From contig JAPSJS010000035.1 of assembly GCA_031178065.1 (NCBI GenBank), forward strand, positions 1 to 36,125: DNA of 36,125 nucleotides, written 5' to 3'. The notes below the pieces were generated by a model. That model had not been told where the DNA came from. It saw only the letters and a list, made by a program, of their open reading frames with translations, and did no database searches. The number at the start of each line of letters is the position of its first letter. The first letter of the stretch is position 1. Source of the DNA: Altererythrobacter sp. (lineage in GTDB: Bacteria > Pseudomonadota > Alphaproteobacteria > Sphingomonadales > Sphingomonadaceae). This document shows positions 7,485 to 17,680 of the stretch, piece after piece. A program made the position numbers and the translations under genes.

Positions 7485-8150
7485 TTATTCCGCCGGGCGC
7501 TTCTCGAAGGCGGCGGTGAACTCCAGTTCCACGTCGTCGGACACCACCGGCACGCCGAAGCCGATGCCGAAATCCGAGCGCTTGATAAGGCCGCGGCCTT
7601 CGAAGCCGACCGTCTCCGCCTTCGTCATCGGATTGGGGCCGGTGCCGGTGAAGCGCGCCGCGAGCGTAACCTCTTTTGTGACGCCGTTCAGCGTCAGATC
7701 GCCGACCACGTCGGCCGTCATGCCGCCGGGGCTGACCTGGACCGACTTCGAGACGAATCGCGCCGGCGCGGGCTCGGGGCCGAAGAAGTCGGGCGCGCCG
7801 CCATCCTTGCCGGGCCGCAGCAGGTGATCGCGCAGTCCCTCGCTCGCAACCGTGACGCTGGCGACCGGGATCGTGACGTCGACCGACGACTGGCCCGGAT
7901 TGGCCGGATCGAGTCGCAGCGTTCCCTCGACATCGCCGAAGATGCCGAAATAGTCGTTGAAGCCGAAGTGGTTGACCCGCCACTGGACCAGGCTGTGCGC
8001 CGGATCGGCGGCATAAGTGCCGCCGGTGATCTTGCTCGGATCGATGACGCCCGGCACCTCGGGCGGCGCATCCTGCGCGCCGAGCGTGGTCAGGGCCGAG
8101 AGGCCGAGCGTTGCCGCTCCGATTGCGGCGATCCAAGTCGTCTTCGTCAT
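7485..8150 (-). CDS. YceI-family periplasmic lipocalin-like protein
   Basis: A 221-residue secreted protein. Residues 1-25 form a Sec signal peptide (MTKTTWIAAIGAATLGLSAL with cleavage near TLGAQ). The mature part is a YceI fold: GTYAADPAHSLVQWRVNHFG is the standard family opening, with FNDYFGIFGDVEGTL, then VTIPVASVTVASEGLRDHL and VGDLTLNGVTKEVTL. Characterised YceI relatives bind polyprenyl or other amphiphilic lipids in a calyx and are stress- or alkali-induced; the ligand here is unknown. It lies 37 bases after ilvC and just before the leu leader on the same strand, so it may be cotranscribed with the ilv genes although no link to branched-chain amino acids is evident. Confidence 0.9.
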   Translation of the reverse strand: MTKTTWIAAIGAATLGLSALTTLGAQDAPPEVPGVIDPSKITGGTYAADPAHSLVQWRVNHFGFNDYFGIFGDVEGTLRLDPANPGQSSVDVTIPVASVTVASEGLRDHLLRPGKDGGAPDFFGPEPAPARFVSKSVQVSPGGMTADVVGDLTLNGVTKEVTLAARFTGTGPNPMTKAETVGFEGRGLIKRSDFGIGFGVPVVSDDVELEFTAAFEKRPAE

Positions 8151-8187
8151 CTCGCGTCTCCGTATGCTGTCGGCGCGAAAGATGCCG

Positions 8188-9837
<1,650 letters not shown>

Positions 9838-9838
<1 letters not shown>

Positions 9839-11586
9839 CACACCAGCGCCTTCGCTTCGTCGTCCATCGTGCCGCTGACGCGGTCGCCGTAGAGCAGCAT
9901 GTCGGTATGCGCAGCGCCGCTCGGGATCATCGGGAAGCAGTTCGCCCCCTTCGACACGCGGCAGTCGACCATCACCGGCCCGTCATGCTCGATCATCGCC
10001 TGGATCCCGGCGTCAAGGTCCGCATCGTCCTCGATCCGGATGCCTTTCCAGCCGTACGCTTCGGCGAGCTTCACGAAGTCGGGCAGGCTGTCGGAGTAGG
10101 AATTCGAATAGCGGCTCTCGTAAGTCAGTTCCTGCCACTGGCGGACCATGCCCATGTACTCGTTGTTGAGGATGAATATCTTGACCGGCAGGCGGTACTG
10201 GCTCGCGGTGCCGAGTTCCTGGATGTTCATCTGGATCGAGGCTTCGCCCGCGATGTCGATCACCAGCGCTTGCGGGTTACCGAGCTGCGCGCCGATCGCG
10301 GCGGGCAGGCCGTAGCCCATCGTGCCCAGCCCGCCGCTGGTGAGCCAGCGGTTGGGGCCGGAGAAGCCGAAGTACTGCGCCGCCCACATCTGGTGCTGGC
10401 CGACTTCGGTGGAGACGATCGGGTCGCGGTGGCGGGTGAGGGCGAACAGCCGCTCGATCGCCTTCTGCGGCATGATCTCGGTCTTGCTCGGCGGATAGGC
10501 CAGGCATTCGCAGGCACGCCAGCCAGCGATGCGGGCCTTCCATTCGCCGAGATCGCGCGGTTTGCGCGTGCCCCATGCGGCGATCAATTGGCGTAACACA
10601 TGCCCGCAGTCGCCCAGGATAGCGAGGTCGACCGGCACGGTCTTGTTGATCGAGCTCCTGTCAATGTCGATGTGTATCTTCTTCGAATCAGGGGAGAACG
10701 CGTCGAGCCGTCCTGTCACGCGATCGTCGAAACGGGCGCCGATGCAGACCATCACGTCGCAGCGATTCATCGCCATGTTCGCTTCGTAGGTTCCGTGCAT
10801 GCCGAGCATGCCGAGCCAGTCCGGATGATCGGAAGGAAACGCGCCGAGACCCATCAGAGTGCTGGTGACGGGCGCGCCGGTCAGGTCCTGCAGACGGCGC
10901 AGCAGTGCACTCGCCTCGGGGCCCGAGTTGATGACGCCCCCGCCGGTGTAGAAGATCGGGCGCTCGGCCGCGGCCAGCATCTCGATCGCCTGAGCGATCT
11001 CGTCCGTCTCGCCTTGCACCGGCGGCGAATAGCGGGATGAGGGCAGGGGAGCAGTGTCCTGGTCGTCCCAGCTTGCGAGAGCGATCTGCACGTCCTTCGG
11101 GATGTCGATCACCACCGGACCGGGCCGCCCAGTCGTGGCGATGCGGAAGGCTTCCTCGATCGTCGCGCGGAGCTGTGTCGGATCCTTCACCAGATAATTG
11201 TGCTTGGTGCAGTGGCGGGTGATGCCGATCGTATCGGCTTCCTGGAACGCGTCGGTTCCGATCAGCGCCGTCGGCACCTGGCCGGTGATGACCACCATCG
11301 GGATGGAATCCATGAAAGCGTCGGCAATGCCGGTCACCGCATTGGTCGCGCCGGGGCCGGAGGTGACAAGCACCACGCCCGGCTTGCCGGTCGAGCGCGC
11401 GTAGCCTTCGGCCGCGTGAGCTGCGCCGGCCTCGTGGCGGACGAGGATGTGGCGGACGCGCGTGTCGGCGAAGAGCTCATCGTAGATCGGTAGCACCGCG
11501 CCGCCGGGATATCCGAAGACGAATTCGACACCCTCCCGAACCAGGCATTCGATCAGGATGGATGCGCCGCTGCGCTCCTCCGCCAT
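9838..11586 (-). CDS. ilvB: Acetolactate synthase large (catalytic) subunit
   Basis: The catalytic, thiamine-diphosphate- and FAD-dependent subunit of acetohydroxyacid synthase, which makes acetolactate and acetohydroxybutyrate. The 582-residue product opens with [20 protein letters not shown], followed by GGAVLPIYD. The activating glutamate lies in [19 protein letters not shown], and the FAD domain and GDCGHV segment follow. The ThDP-binding motif is visible as a GEASIQMN...NNEY stretch near residues 455-490; GEA here replaces the commoner GDG, a variant worth checking but the NNE part is intact. The ATG at 11586 is preceded by GGAAAGGG. It is first in the ilvBHC operon, downstream of a candidate promoter and a terminator-like hairpin. 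Confidence 0.96.
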
Positions 11587-11623
11587 TGTCCGACCCTTTC
11601 CTTCTCAACTTCGTCATACGCTG

Positions 11624-11664
11624 AAAAAAGATCGACCCGGCGCGGAGGGGGTGTTCGCGCCGGG
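11624..11664 (-). terminator. Intrinsic-terminator hairpin between miaA and ilvB (possible attenuator)
   Basis: On the minus strand CCCGGCGCG (11664-11656) and CGCGCCGGG (11644-11636) form a perfect 9-base-pair stem with an 11-base loop, followed by TCGATC and six thymidines (11629-11624). It can end miaA transcription. Because it also lies downstream of the candidate promoter at 11685-11713 and only 38 bases before the ilvB ATG, it may instead act as a conditional terminator in the ilvB leader. Confidence 0.85.
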
Positions 11665-11684
11665 CCAAACTGTTCACTTTGATC

Positions 11685-11713
11685 CGCCTATGCGACAGAA
11701 TATGATATGTCAA
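11685..11713 (-). promoter_or_regulatory. Candidate sigma-70 promoter for ilvBHC
   Basis: A consensus -35 TTGACA (11713-11708) begins four bases after the miaA stop codon. A weak -10 TAGGCG (11690-11685) follows after exactly 17 bases. Transcription would start near 11678 and run through the hairpin at 11624-11664. The -10 is poor, so this remains a candidate. Confidence 0.5.
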
Positions 11714-11716
11714 GAG

Positions 11717-12676
11717 CTATTGGTGAAACAATGATGCGAATTGCCCCTCGATATCATTCTGAAGTGACTCGACGCGCATCCATTCTTGCGGAGGCTGGCG
11801 GCGGAACCAGGTGTACTGCCGCTTGGCGTAGTTGCGCGTCGCCTGCTGCCCTGCGGCAATCATCTCTTCACGCGAGTGTTCGCCCCTCAGCCAAGCCGCG
11901 ATCTCGCGAACGCCGATCGCGCGCATGACGGGCAGCATGGGATCGAGCCCGCGTGCCAGCAGCGCCTCGACTTCCTCCACCGCACCCGATTCGATCATCA
12001 TCTCGAAACGCCGGTCGCAACGTTGGTAGAGCCACGCACGATCAGGGAGCAGGACCAGCGGGTGAAGCGTGACCGCGCCGCCGATGCCGCCTTCGCGCAG
12101 CGTCTGCCAATGGGCGAGCGTATAGCCGGTAGACCGGACGACTTCGAGCGCCCGGGCAACCCGCGTCGTATCGGCGGGAGCGAGCTGTGCGGCGCGATCG
12201 GGGTCGAGCGCCGCGAGCTCGGCATACGCTTCGTTCACCGGCATGGCGCGAACCTTTTCCCGGATATCCGGCTCGATCGGCGGCACGGGCGCGATCCCCT
12301 CGATTAGGGTACGCAGATAGAGCCCAGTCCCGCCGACCAGAATCGGGACGCCATCGCGCGCGTGCATCTCCGCGATCTCGACTTTCGCGCGCGAGGCCCA
12401 GTCGGCAGCGGAACAGGCCTCCGCCCCGTCCCAAGCGCCGAACAGCCGGTGCGGCACTCCGGCCATCTCTTCCTCGGAAGGCCGCGCGCTGAGGACGCGC
12501 AAGTCGCGATAGACCTGTGCGCTGTCGGCGTTGATTACCGCCGCGGGCCGACCGCTTTCCATCAGCGCGCGCCCGAGACGCACGGCGAGATCACTCTTGC
12601 CGCTCGCGGTCGGCCCTGCGATGAGCGCCACCGGCGGCCGTTCGCGGCGGGATTTCGGAGAATTTGCGGTGCTCAT
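11717..12676 (-). CDS. miaA: tRNA dimethylallyltransferase
   Basis: MiaA transfers the dimethylallyl group to N6 of A37 in tRNAs that read UNN codons. The 319-residue protein has the P-loop GPTASGKS at residues 21-28, [19 protein letters not shown] (the catalytic Asp region, usually NADSMQVY), PHRLFG and [14 protein letters not shown], all hallmark segments. The C-terminal tRNA-binding end shows [14 protein letters not shown], a canonical MiaA motif. The ATG at 12676 overlaps the divergent serB start by 8 bases; a later GTG near 12630 would trim about 15 non-conserved residues and remove that overlap. The stop is followed closely by the candidate ilvB promoter. Confidence 0.95.
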   Translation of the reverse strand: MSTANSPKSRRERPPVALIAGPTASGKSDLAVRLGRALMESGRPAAVINADSAQVYRDLRVLSARPSEEEMAGVPHRLFGAWDGAEACSAADWASRAKVEIAEMHARDGVPILVGGTGLYLRTLIEGIAPVPPIEPDIREKVRAMPVNEAYAELAALDPDRAAQLAPADTTRVARALEVVRSTGYTLAHWQTLREGGIGGAVTLHPLVLLPDRAWLYQRCDRRFEMMIESGAVEEVEALLARGLDPMLPVMRAIGVREIAAWLRGEHSREEMIAAGQQATRNYAKRQYTWFRRQPPQEWMRVESLQNDIEGQFASLFHQ

Positions 12677-13553
12677 CGCCCGGCTGATAGCAGACCCGGT
12701 ACACCTTGAAACGCGCCTCGACCGCGCGACCGCCGCGCTCGAGCGCGAGGGGATGCGCGTGGCCGTGGCGCAGATGCTCGACTTCTGCGGCGACGTGTTG
12801 GAAATCGGATTGCCGGAAGGCGACGCAGCGGCGCTTCGTGCGATCCTCTACGAGCATTTCACGCCCGCTGACCTGCTCGTCTCGGCACGCGATATCGCCG
12901 TGCCCGACCTGTTCGTATCCGACATGGACTCGACCATGATCGGGCAGGAGTGCATCGACGAACTCGCCGATTTCGCCGGGTTCAAAGATCGCGTCGCGGC
13001 GATCACCGAGCGGGCCATGCAGGGGGAGCTCGACTTCGCCAGCGCGCTTACCGAACGCGTCGGGCTGCTCGCCGGCCTTTCGGAAGAGACGATCACAACC
13101 TGCCTGACCGAGCGCATTCGGCCGATGGACGGCGCGAGAACGCTCGTCGCAACGCTGAAGGCGAAAGGCTGCCGCACCGTGCTGGTGACCGGCGGTTTCC
13201 ATCACTTCGCCGACCCGGTGGCCGAGGACATCGGATTCGAGCAGGTGGTCGGCAACCGCCTCGCTGTCGCCGACGGCAAGCTGACTGGCGCGGTCGCCGG
13301 CGCGATCACCGACAGTTCGGTGAAGGAGCGCGTGCTGCGCGAGGAGGCGGCGAAGATCGGCCCCGATGCGACTAGTCTCGCTGCCGGGGACGGGGCGAAC
13401 GACATCCCGATGCTGCGCGCGGCAACCTGGGGGCTAGCCTACCGCGCAAAGCCGAAAGCGCGCGAGGCGGCCGACGGGTGGATCGATCGGGGCGATCTGA
13501 CCGCGGTGCTGGAACTGCTCGGCGTCCCGCATGAGGAATGGGTGAGCGGGTAG
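12669..13553 (+). CDS. serB: Phosphoserine phosphatase
   Basis: SerB is the last enzyme of serine synthesis, dephosphorylating O-phosphoserine. This HAD-superfamily protein has the nucleophile motif [12 protein letters not shown] (D85 and D87), motif [12 protein letters not shown] with the serine position substituted by Thr-Gly-Gly as in other SerB proteins, and motif [17 protein letters not shown]. An N-terminal domain of about 80 residues precedes it. The start is a GTG at 12669 ([10 protein letters not shown]), giving 294 residues. This start lies inside miaA's first codons on the other strand, so each gene's control region must lie in the other's coding sequence. No better in-frame start exists before the ATG near 12750. 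Confidence 0.94.
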   Translation: MLIARLIADPVHLETRLDRATAALEREGMRVAVAQMLDFCGDVLEIGLPEGDAAALRAILYEHFTPADLLVSARDIAVPDLFVSDMDSTMIGQECIDELADFAGFKDRVAAITERAMQGELDFASALTERVGLLAGLSEETITTCLTERIRPMDGARTLVATLKAKGCRTVLVTGGFHHFADPVAEDIGFEQVVGNRLAVADGKLTGAVAGAITDSSVKERVLREEAAKIGPDATSLAAGDGANDIPMLRAATWGLAYRAKPKAREAADGWIDRGDLTAVLELLGVPHEEWVSG

Positions 13554-13593
13554 GGCGCGCGAGCCGACTCCCGTCGCGCGAGGCCCTTCCCCA

Positions 13594-13667
13594 GTCCCAG
13601 CGAAGGCTGGGACCTCGTGCTGTCGGGCGAAACGCCAGCGGCCTGAGGCCCCTGCCTTCGCAGGGGC
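13594..13667. repeat. Pair of dispersed intergenic hairpins downstream of serB
   Basis: Two perfect 8-base-pair hairpins with tetraloops: GTCCCAGC-GAAG-GCTGGGAC at 13594-13613 and GCCCCTGC-CTTC-GCAGGGGC at 13648-13667. The loops are complementary (GAAG/CTTC), as if copies sit in opposite orientation. Related elements occur at 9242-9310 and 14594-14619. They could also end serB transcription, though neither has a thymidine run. Confidence 0.75.
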
Positions 13668-13694
13668 TCGCGAAAGGCTGCCAACAGAACTAGC

Positions 13695-13713
13695 TTTCAA
13701 TTTGCAACTGAAA
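13695..13713. promoter_or_regulatory. Candidate operator palindrome upstream of the coq4-like gene
   Basis: TTTCAATTT-G-CAACTGAAA is an imperfect palindrome (7 of 9 arm positions match) lying 37 bases before the ATG at 13750. It is AT-rich in an otherwise GC-rich setting and is followed by TTGACAGGTGTGTTA at 13721-13735, itself partly symmetric. It looks like a repressor-binding site, but no linked regulator gene is in the window. Confidence 0.4.
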
Positions 13714-13749
13714 TGCTACATTGACAGGTGTGTTAGTAAGGGCGACGCG

Positions 13750-14589
13750 ATGACCGAAGTGCAGACCCTGCCGCATGCCGATCCGAGCGCCGCCTGCGCG
13801 AGAGACGGCACGCTGTTTCGCAACCCCGCGCGGCCCGAGGTCAAGCGCGACGTCGGCAAGGCGCTTCATCACTTCCGCGAATTGCTGAAGGATAAGGAAG
13901 ATACCGAGCAGGTCTTTCACATCTACGAGGCCTTGCCTTCGAAGACCTTCTTTCCCCGCGCCCGCGCGCTGACGCTGAGCGCAGGGGGTGAGGAACTGCG
14001 TGCGAGCGAGCCGTTCCTGCCGCCTATCCTCGACGACCACGATGCGTTGCGGCGTCTGCCCGCCGGTAGCGTGGCCCATGCCTATGTCGACTTCATGGAG
14101 CGCGAGGGGCTGACCGCGGCGGGCCTCGTCGCCGAATCGGACAAGATGGGCCGGCCGAAGTATGGCGACCTGATCGAGTGGTACGGTTTCCGCCAGCGCG
14201 ACACGCACGATCTGATGCACGTCCTCACCGGCTACGGCCGCGATGCACTCGGCGAGCAGTGCGTACTGCTGTTCACCCACGGGCAAAGCCCCAGCCATGG
14301 GCACCTGTTGCTGGGCTACGCCGGCGCGCTCAACATCAAGAAGCAGGTCAAGAGCAAGGCACCGATCTACCGGGCGGTGCGCGAGGCGCATCGGATCGGC
14401 AAGGCCTGTCCTTCGATCGTCGAGATGTCGGTGCGCGAACTGCTCGCCATGGACCTGCAGGACGCGCGGCAGAAGCTGCGGATTACCGAGCCGACATGGT
14501 ACCGCCGTTGCCACGAGGTGTGGCAGAGCGAGGGCGTCGATCCGTACGATCTTCTCGGCAAGGCGATGACGGAGAAGCTCGCCGCATAG
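13750..14589 (+). CDS. Coq4-family protein (ubiquinone biosynthesis)
   Basis: A 279-residue Coq4-like protein. The family hallmark metal site HDxxH-x11-E is complete: H153, D154, H157 and E169 within RDTHDLMHVLTGYGRDALGE. Coq4 in eukaryotes supports ubiquinone synthesis and is implicated in C1 decarboxylation/hydroxylation of the ring; bacterial relatives are less studied. The ATG at 13750 is the natural start; the open frame to 13702 crosses the palindrome. It stands alone between serB and a divergent-strand membrane protein, with hairpin repeats on both sides, so it is probably monocistronic. No signal peptide or membrane span is visible. Confidence 0.85.
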   Translation: MTEVQTLPHADPSAACARDGTLFRNPARPEVKRDVGKALHHFRELLKDKEDTEQVFHIYEALPSKTFFPRARALTLSAGGEELRASEPFLPPILDDHDALRRLPAGSVAHAYVDFMEREGLTAAGLVAESDKMGRPKYGDLIEWYGFRQRDTHDLMHVLTGYGRDALGEQCVLLFTHGQSPSHGHLLLGYAGALNIKKQVKSKAPIYRAVREAHRIGKACPSIVEMSVRELLAMDLQDARQKLRITEPTWYRRCHEVWQSEGVDPYDLLGKAMTEKLAA

Positions 14590-14593
14590 CGGA

Positions 14594-14619
14594 CGAGCCC
14601 CCGCCTTCGCTAGGGCTCG
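14594..14619 (+). terminator. Hairpin after the coq4-like gene (terminator or dispersed repeat)
   Basis: CGAGCCC (14594-14600) pairs with GGGCTCG (14613-14619) around a 12-base loop containing CGCCTTCGC, just after the coq4-like stop. A short TTAATCTTTT stretch follows. The loop core resembles the CTTC hairpin at 13648-13667, so this may be a degenerate copy of that repeat doing terminator duty. Confidence 0.5.
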
Positions 14620-14644
14620 CGCTTAATCTTTTCCGGATGACGGC

Positions 14645-15121
14645 TTAGTGGTTTTCCTTTCTCCAGCGCGCTGTGATCCAGGCGATCGGAATGCCGACCA
14701 GGACGCAGTGCGAGAACAGCGCGTTGCCGACGTTCCACGTGATCTCACCTAAGCTGTCGCCGGCGTAAGCCGCTGGCGGCCATTGCTCGGACCAACGCAG
14801 CGGGCGGACGATCCAGTACATGATGACCCATAGAAGCAAGCCGTAGAGCAACCCGGCCACGACCGGATGCCGCAGGGTCGCGGGGAAGTTCGGTGCGATC
14901 GTCACATAAGCGGCGGCCATCGCCAGCATGACCGCGAAGTGCGTCAGCAGCCCGAGAGGCGCGCCGGCCGCACTCTCGTACATCCCGTCGCCGAAGGGGC
15001 CGCTGGCGACGAACTGCAGGACCTGCGTGGGCGTAACGCCCGCCATTCCGGCAAAGACGAAAGCCGAGAGGATATCGAGCGTCCCGGCGACGAGCCATGC
15101 GATGACAATCGTGCGTGTCAT
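14645..15121 (-). CDS. Uncharacterised integral membrane protein (four predicted helices)
   Basis: I do not recognise a named family for this 158-residue protein. Four hydrophobic segments are visible at roughly residues 5-27, 58-78, 86-108 and 135-152, with short basic ends (MTRT at the N-terminus, RWRKENH at the C-terminus), so it should lie in the inner membrane. Between helices are a GPFGDGMYESAAGAPLG loop and an aromatic/proline-rich VRPLRWSEQWPPAAY loop. It is convergent with the coq4-like gene and co-directional with purL, from which it is separated by a 174-base stretch containing inverted repeats. It is intact, but the sequence gives no clue to its function. Confidence 0.75.
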   Translation of the reverse strand: MTRTIVIAWLVAGTLDILSAFVFAGMAGVTPTQVLQFVASGPFGDGMYESAAGAPLGLLTHFAVMLAMAAAYVTIAPNFPATLRHPVVAGLLYGLLLWVIMYWIVRPLRWSEQWPPAAYAGDSLGEITWNVGNALFSHCVLVGIPIAWITARWRKENH

Positions 15122-15169
15122 TCCAGGCCCCTCCTCCCGCTACTGTCGCACTGCGTTACCGCCCTTTAC

Positions 15170-15256
15170 CCGTTCGTGCTGAGCTTGTCGAAGCACTGCT
15201 CTTCTTCGGGCGTGGGGCTGGAAGAAAGGACGACCCTTCGACAGGTTCAGGGCGAG
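15170..15256. repeat. Inverted pair of REP-like intergenic elements
   Basis: Between purL and the membrane protein, CCGTTCGTGCTGAGCTTGTC (from about 15170, continuing GAAGCAC) faces an inverted copy that reads CCCTGAACCTGTCGAAGGGT on the opposite strand (about 15233-15252). Both share the TGTCGAAG core, and 25-30 bases separate the copies. Such paired elements are familiar as dispersed REP/BIME-like repeats in GC-rich proteobacteria. The rest of this 174-base gap shows nothing else. Confidence 0.75.
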
Positions 15257-15295
15257 CGGGGAGGATAGGACGGAGGCGAAGGGGTGAGGGGAACC

Positions 15296-17542
15296 TTACC
15301 CCTCCATCCAGTCGCGGAAGAAGCTCTGGTGCGCCTCGCGCAGGTCGGCCAGCGGAACGCCCAGCAGCTTGTCGCCGCCGACCGTGCCGAGGCGGCGGAA
15401 ACCGATCATCGCGGTCTCGGCGTTCTCGGTGCCCTTGGCCAGCGCTTCGTTGAGCGCGTCGGCATCGGGCACGGTCACGACATAGCGGCCCTGGTCCTCG
15501 CCAAACCACCACTGTGCCGCGGTGTAGGCCTCGTTGCCGCTGACGTCGGCGCCGATCCCGCCCGCGAGCGCCATCTCCGCCAGTGCGACGGCAAGGCCGC
15601 CGTCCGAAATGTCGTGCACAGCGTTGACCAGTCCGTCGGCGATGAGCTGGCGCACGATCTCGCCGGCGTTGAGCTCGATTGTCAGGTCGGTGGGCGGAGC
15701 GCGGCCTTCGTCACGGCCGTGGATCTCGCGCAGCCACAGCGACTTGCCGAGATGCGAGCGCGTCGGGTCGGGCTTGGCCCAGTATTCCGCCGCGACGAGA
15801 TAGACGACGTCGCCCTCGTTCTTGAACGGCATCGTCATCATGCGGCCGTAGTCCTCGATCACGCCCACGCCGCCGATCGCCGGCGTCGGGAGGATCGCGC
15901 TGCCGCCGCCGGTCGCCTTGCTCTCGTTGTAGAGGCTGACGTTGCCGCTCACGATCGGGAAGTCGAGCGCGCGGCAGGCGTCGCCCATGCCTTCGAGGCA
16001 GCCGGTGAACTGGGCCATGATCTCGGGCCGCTGCGGATTGGCGAAGTTGAGGCAATTGGTCACCGCCAGCGGCCGCGCGCCGACCGCGCAGAGGTTGCGG
16101 TAGGCCTCGGCGATTGCCTGCTTTCCGCCTTCGTAGGGGTCGGCGTAGCAGTAGCGCGGCGTGCAGTCGGTCGTCATCGCCAGCGCCTTGCGGGTGCCGT
16201 GGACGCGGACCACGCCCGCGTCACCGCCGGTCTGGAGCGTGTCGGCGCCGACCTGGCTGTCGTACTGCTCGGCGATCCAGCGGCGCGAGGCGAGGTCGGG
16301 GCAGGCCATAAGCTTGAGCAGGTCCGCGCCGATGTCGGTGCTCTGAGGCACGTCATTGAGGGGCTTGATCTGCGCCCAGGCCTTGTAGTCCTCGCGGCTC
16401 ATTGCCGGGCGGTCGTAGAGCGGCGCGTCGGCCGCGAGCGGGCCGAGCGGAATGTCGCACACGACCTCGCCGTCGAATTCGAGCACCATATGCTGCGTGT
16501 CGGTGACTTCGCCGATGACCGCGAAGTCGAGCTCCCACTTGCGGAAGATTTCTTCGGCCATCGCCTCCTTGCCGGGCTTGAGAACCATGAGCATGCGCTC
16601 CTGACTCTCGCTCAGCATCATCTCGTAGGGGGTCATGCCGTCCTCGCGGCAGGGCACCTGATTCATGTCGAGCCGGATGCCAGCCTTACCGTTAGTCGCC
16701 ATCTCGACGCTGGAGGAGGTGAGGCCCGCCGCGCCCATGTCCTGAATCGCGACGATCGCGTCGGTCGCCATCAGTTCGAGGCAGGCTTCGATCAGCAGCT
16801 TCTCTGTGAACGGATCGCCGACCTGCACCGTGGGGCGTTTGGCGTCGGCATCTTCGGCGAAGTCGGCGCTCGCCATCGTTGCACCGTGGATGCCGTCGCG
16901 ACCGGTCTTGGAGCCGACATAGACGATCGGGTTACCGACGCCGGTTGCGGCCGAGTAGAAGATCCGGTCCGCATCGGCGACGCCCACGGTCATCGCGTTG
17001 ACCAAGATGTTGCCATCGTACGCCGGGTGGAAGTTCGTCTCCCCGCCCACGGTCGGTACGCCGACGCAGTTGCCGTAGCCGCCGATGCCCGCGACCACGC
17101 CCTGCACGAGGTGCTTCATCTTCGGATGGTCCGGCCGACCGAAGCGCAGCGCGTTCATGTTCGCGACCGGCCGTGCGCCCATAGTGAACACGTCGCGCAG
17201 GATGCCGCCGACGCCCGTCGCCGCGCCCTGGTAGGGCTCGATGTAGCTCGGGTGGTTGTGGCTCTCCATCTTGAAGATCGCGGCCTGTCCGTTGCCGATG
17301 TCGATCACGCCCGCGTTCTCGCCCGGGCCGCAGATGACCCACGGCGCCTCGGTCGGCAGCTTCTTCAGGTGGAGGCGCGAGCTCTTGTACGAGCAATGCT
17401 CGGACCACATGACGGAGAATATGCCGAGCTCCACGAGGTTCGGCTCGCGGCCCAGGGCGTGCAGGACGCGCTCGTATTCTTCGGAGCTGAGGCCGTGCTG
17501 TTCGACGACTTCGGGGGTGATCGCGGACTCGGAGGTAGCCAT
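15296..17542 (-). CDS. purL: Phosphoribosylformylglycinamidine synthase subunit PurL
   Basis: PurL is the ATP-dependent synthetase subunit of FGAM synthase in purine synthesis; it acts with PurS and PurQ, which are not in this window. The 748-residue length is that of the small multi-subunit form. Motifs visible are the [12 protein letters not shown] segment, [28 protein letters not shown] (metal/FGAR binding, quoted in two parts as [10 protein letters not shown] and GAATGVGG), and the second-repeat GGxAIL and [15 protein letters not shown] segments. The ATG at 17542 ([13 protein letters not shown]) is chosen over an in-frame ATG at 17590. It is divergent from xseB with 138 bases between. Confidence 0.96.
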   Translation of the reverse strand: MATSESAITPEVVEQHGLSSEEYERVLHALGREPNLVELGIFSVMWSEHCSYKSSRLHLKKLPTEAPWVICGPGENAGVIDIGNGQAAIFKMESHNHPSYIEPYQGAATGVGGILRDVFTMGARPVANMNALRFGRPDHPKMKHLVQGVVAGIGGYGNCVGVPTVGGETNFHPAYDGNILVNAMTVGVADADRIFYSAATGVGNPIVYVGSKTGRDGIHGATMASADFAEDADAKRPTVQVGDPFTEKLLIEACLELMATDAIVAIQDMGAAGLTSSSVEMATNGKAGIRLDMNQVPCREDGMTPYEMMLSESQERMLMVLKPGKEAMAEEIFRKWELDFAVIGEVTDTQHMVLEFDGEVVCDIPLGPLAADAPLYDRPAMSREDYKAWAQIKPLNDVPQSTDIGADLLKLMACPDLASRRWIAEQYDSQVGADTLQTGGDAGVVRVHGTRKALAMTTDCTPRYCYADPYEGGKQAIAEAYRNLCAVGARPLAVTNCLNFANPQRPEIMAQFTGCLEGMGDACRALDFPIVSGNVSLYNESKATGGGSAILPTPAIGGVGVIEDYGRMMTMPFKNEGDVVYLVAAEYWAKPDPTRSHLGKSLWLREIHGRDEGRAPPTDLTIELNAGEIVRQLIADGLVNAVHDISDGGLAVALAEMALAGGIGADVSGNEAYTAAQWWFGEDQGRYVVTVPDADALNEALAKGTENAETAMIGFRRLGTVGGDKLLGVPLADLREAHQSFFRDWMEG

Positions 17543-17680
17543 GCGCGCGCCCTTAGCCTTGGTATGCCCGCGCCGCCAGTCCCACGTCATGCCCGAACAC
17601 GCGACAAATCCACATCATCCGCCTTCTCCCCTGCCTGTCGCCTTGACCAAGCGGGGGGCGCCCGCCAATGCTTCCGCGCC

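Noticed and set aside
7378-8136. 252-codon minus-strand frame overlapping yceI and the leu leader
   Set aside because: Arg-rich off-frame translation of yceI; the real yceI frame has a signal peptide and YceI motifs.
15284-17680. Very long plus-strand open frame opposite purL, continuous with xseB
   Set aside because: Only the last 83 codons (from the ATG at 17681) match a family. The rest is Arg/Ala/His/Val-rich antisense of purL, a common effect of high GC.
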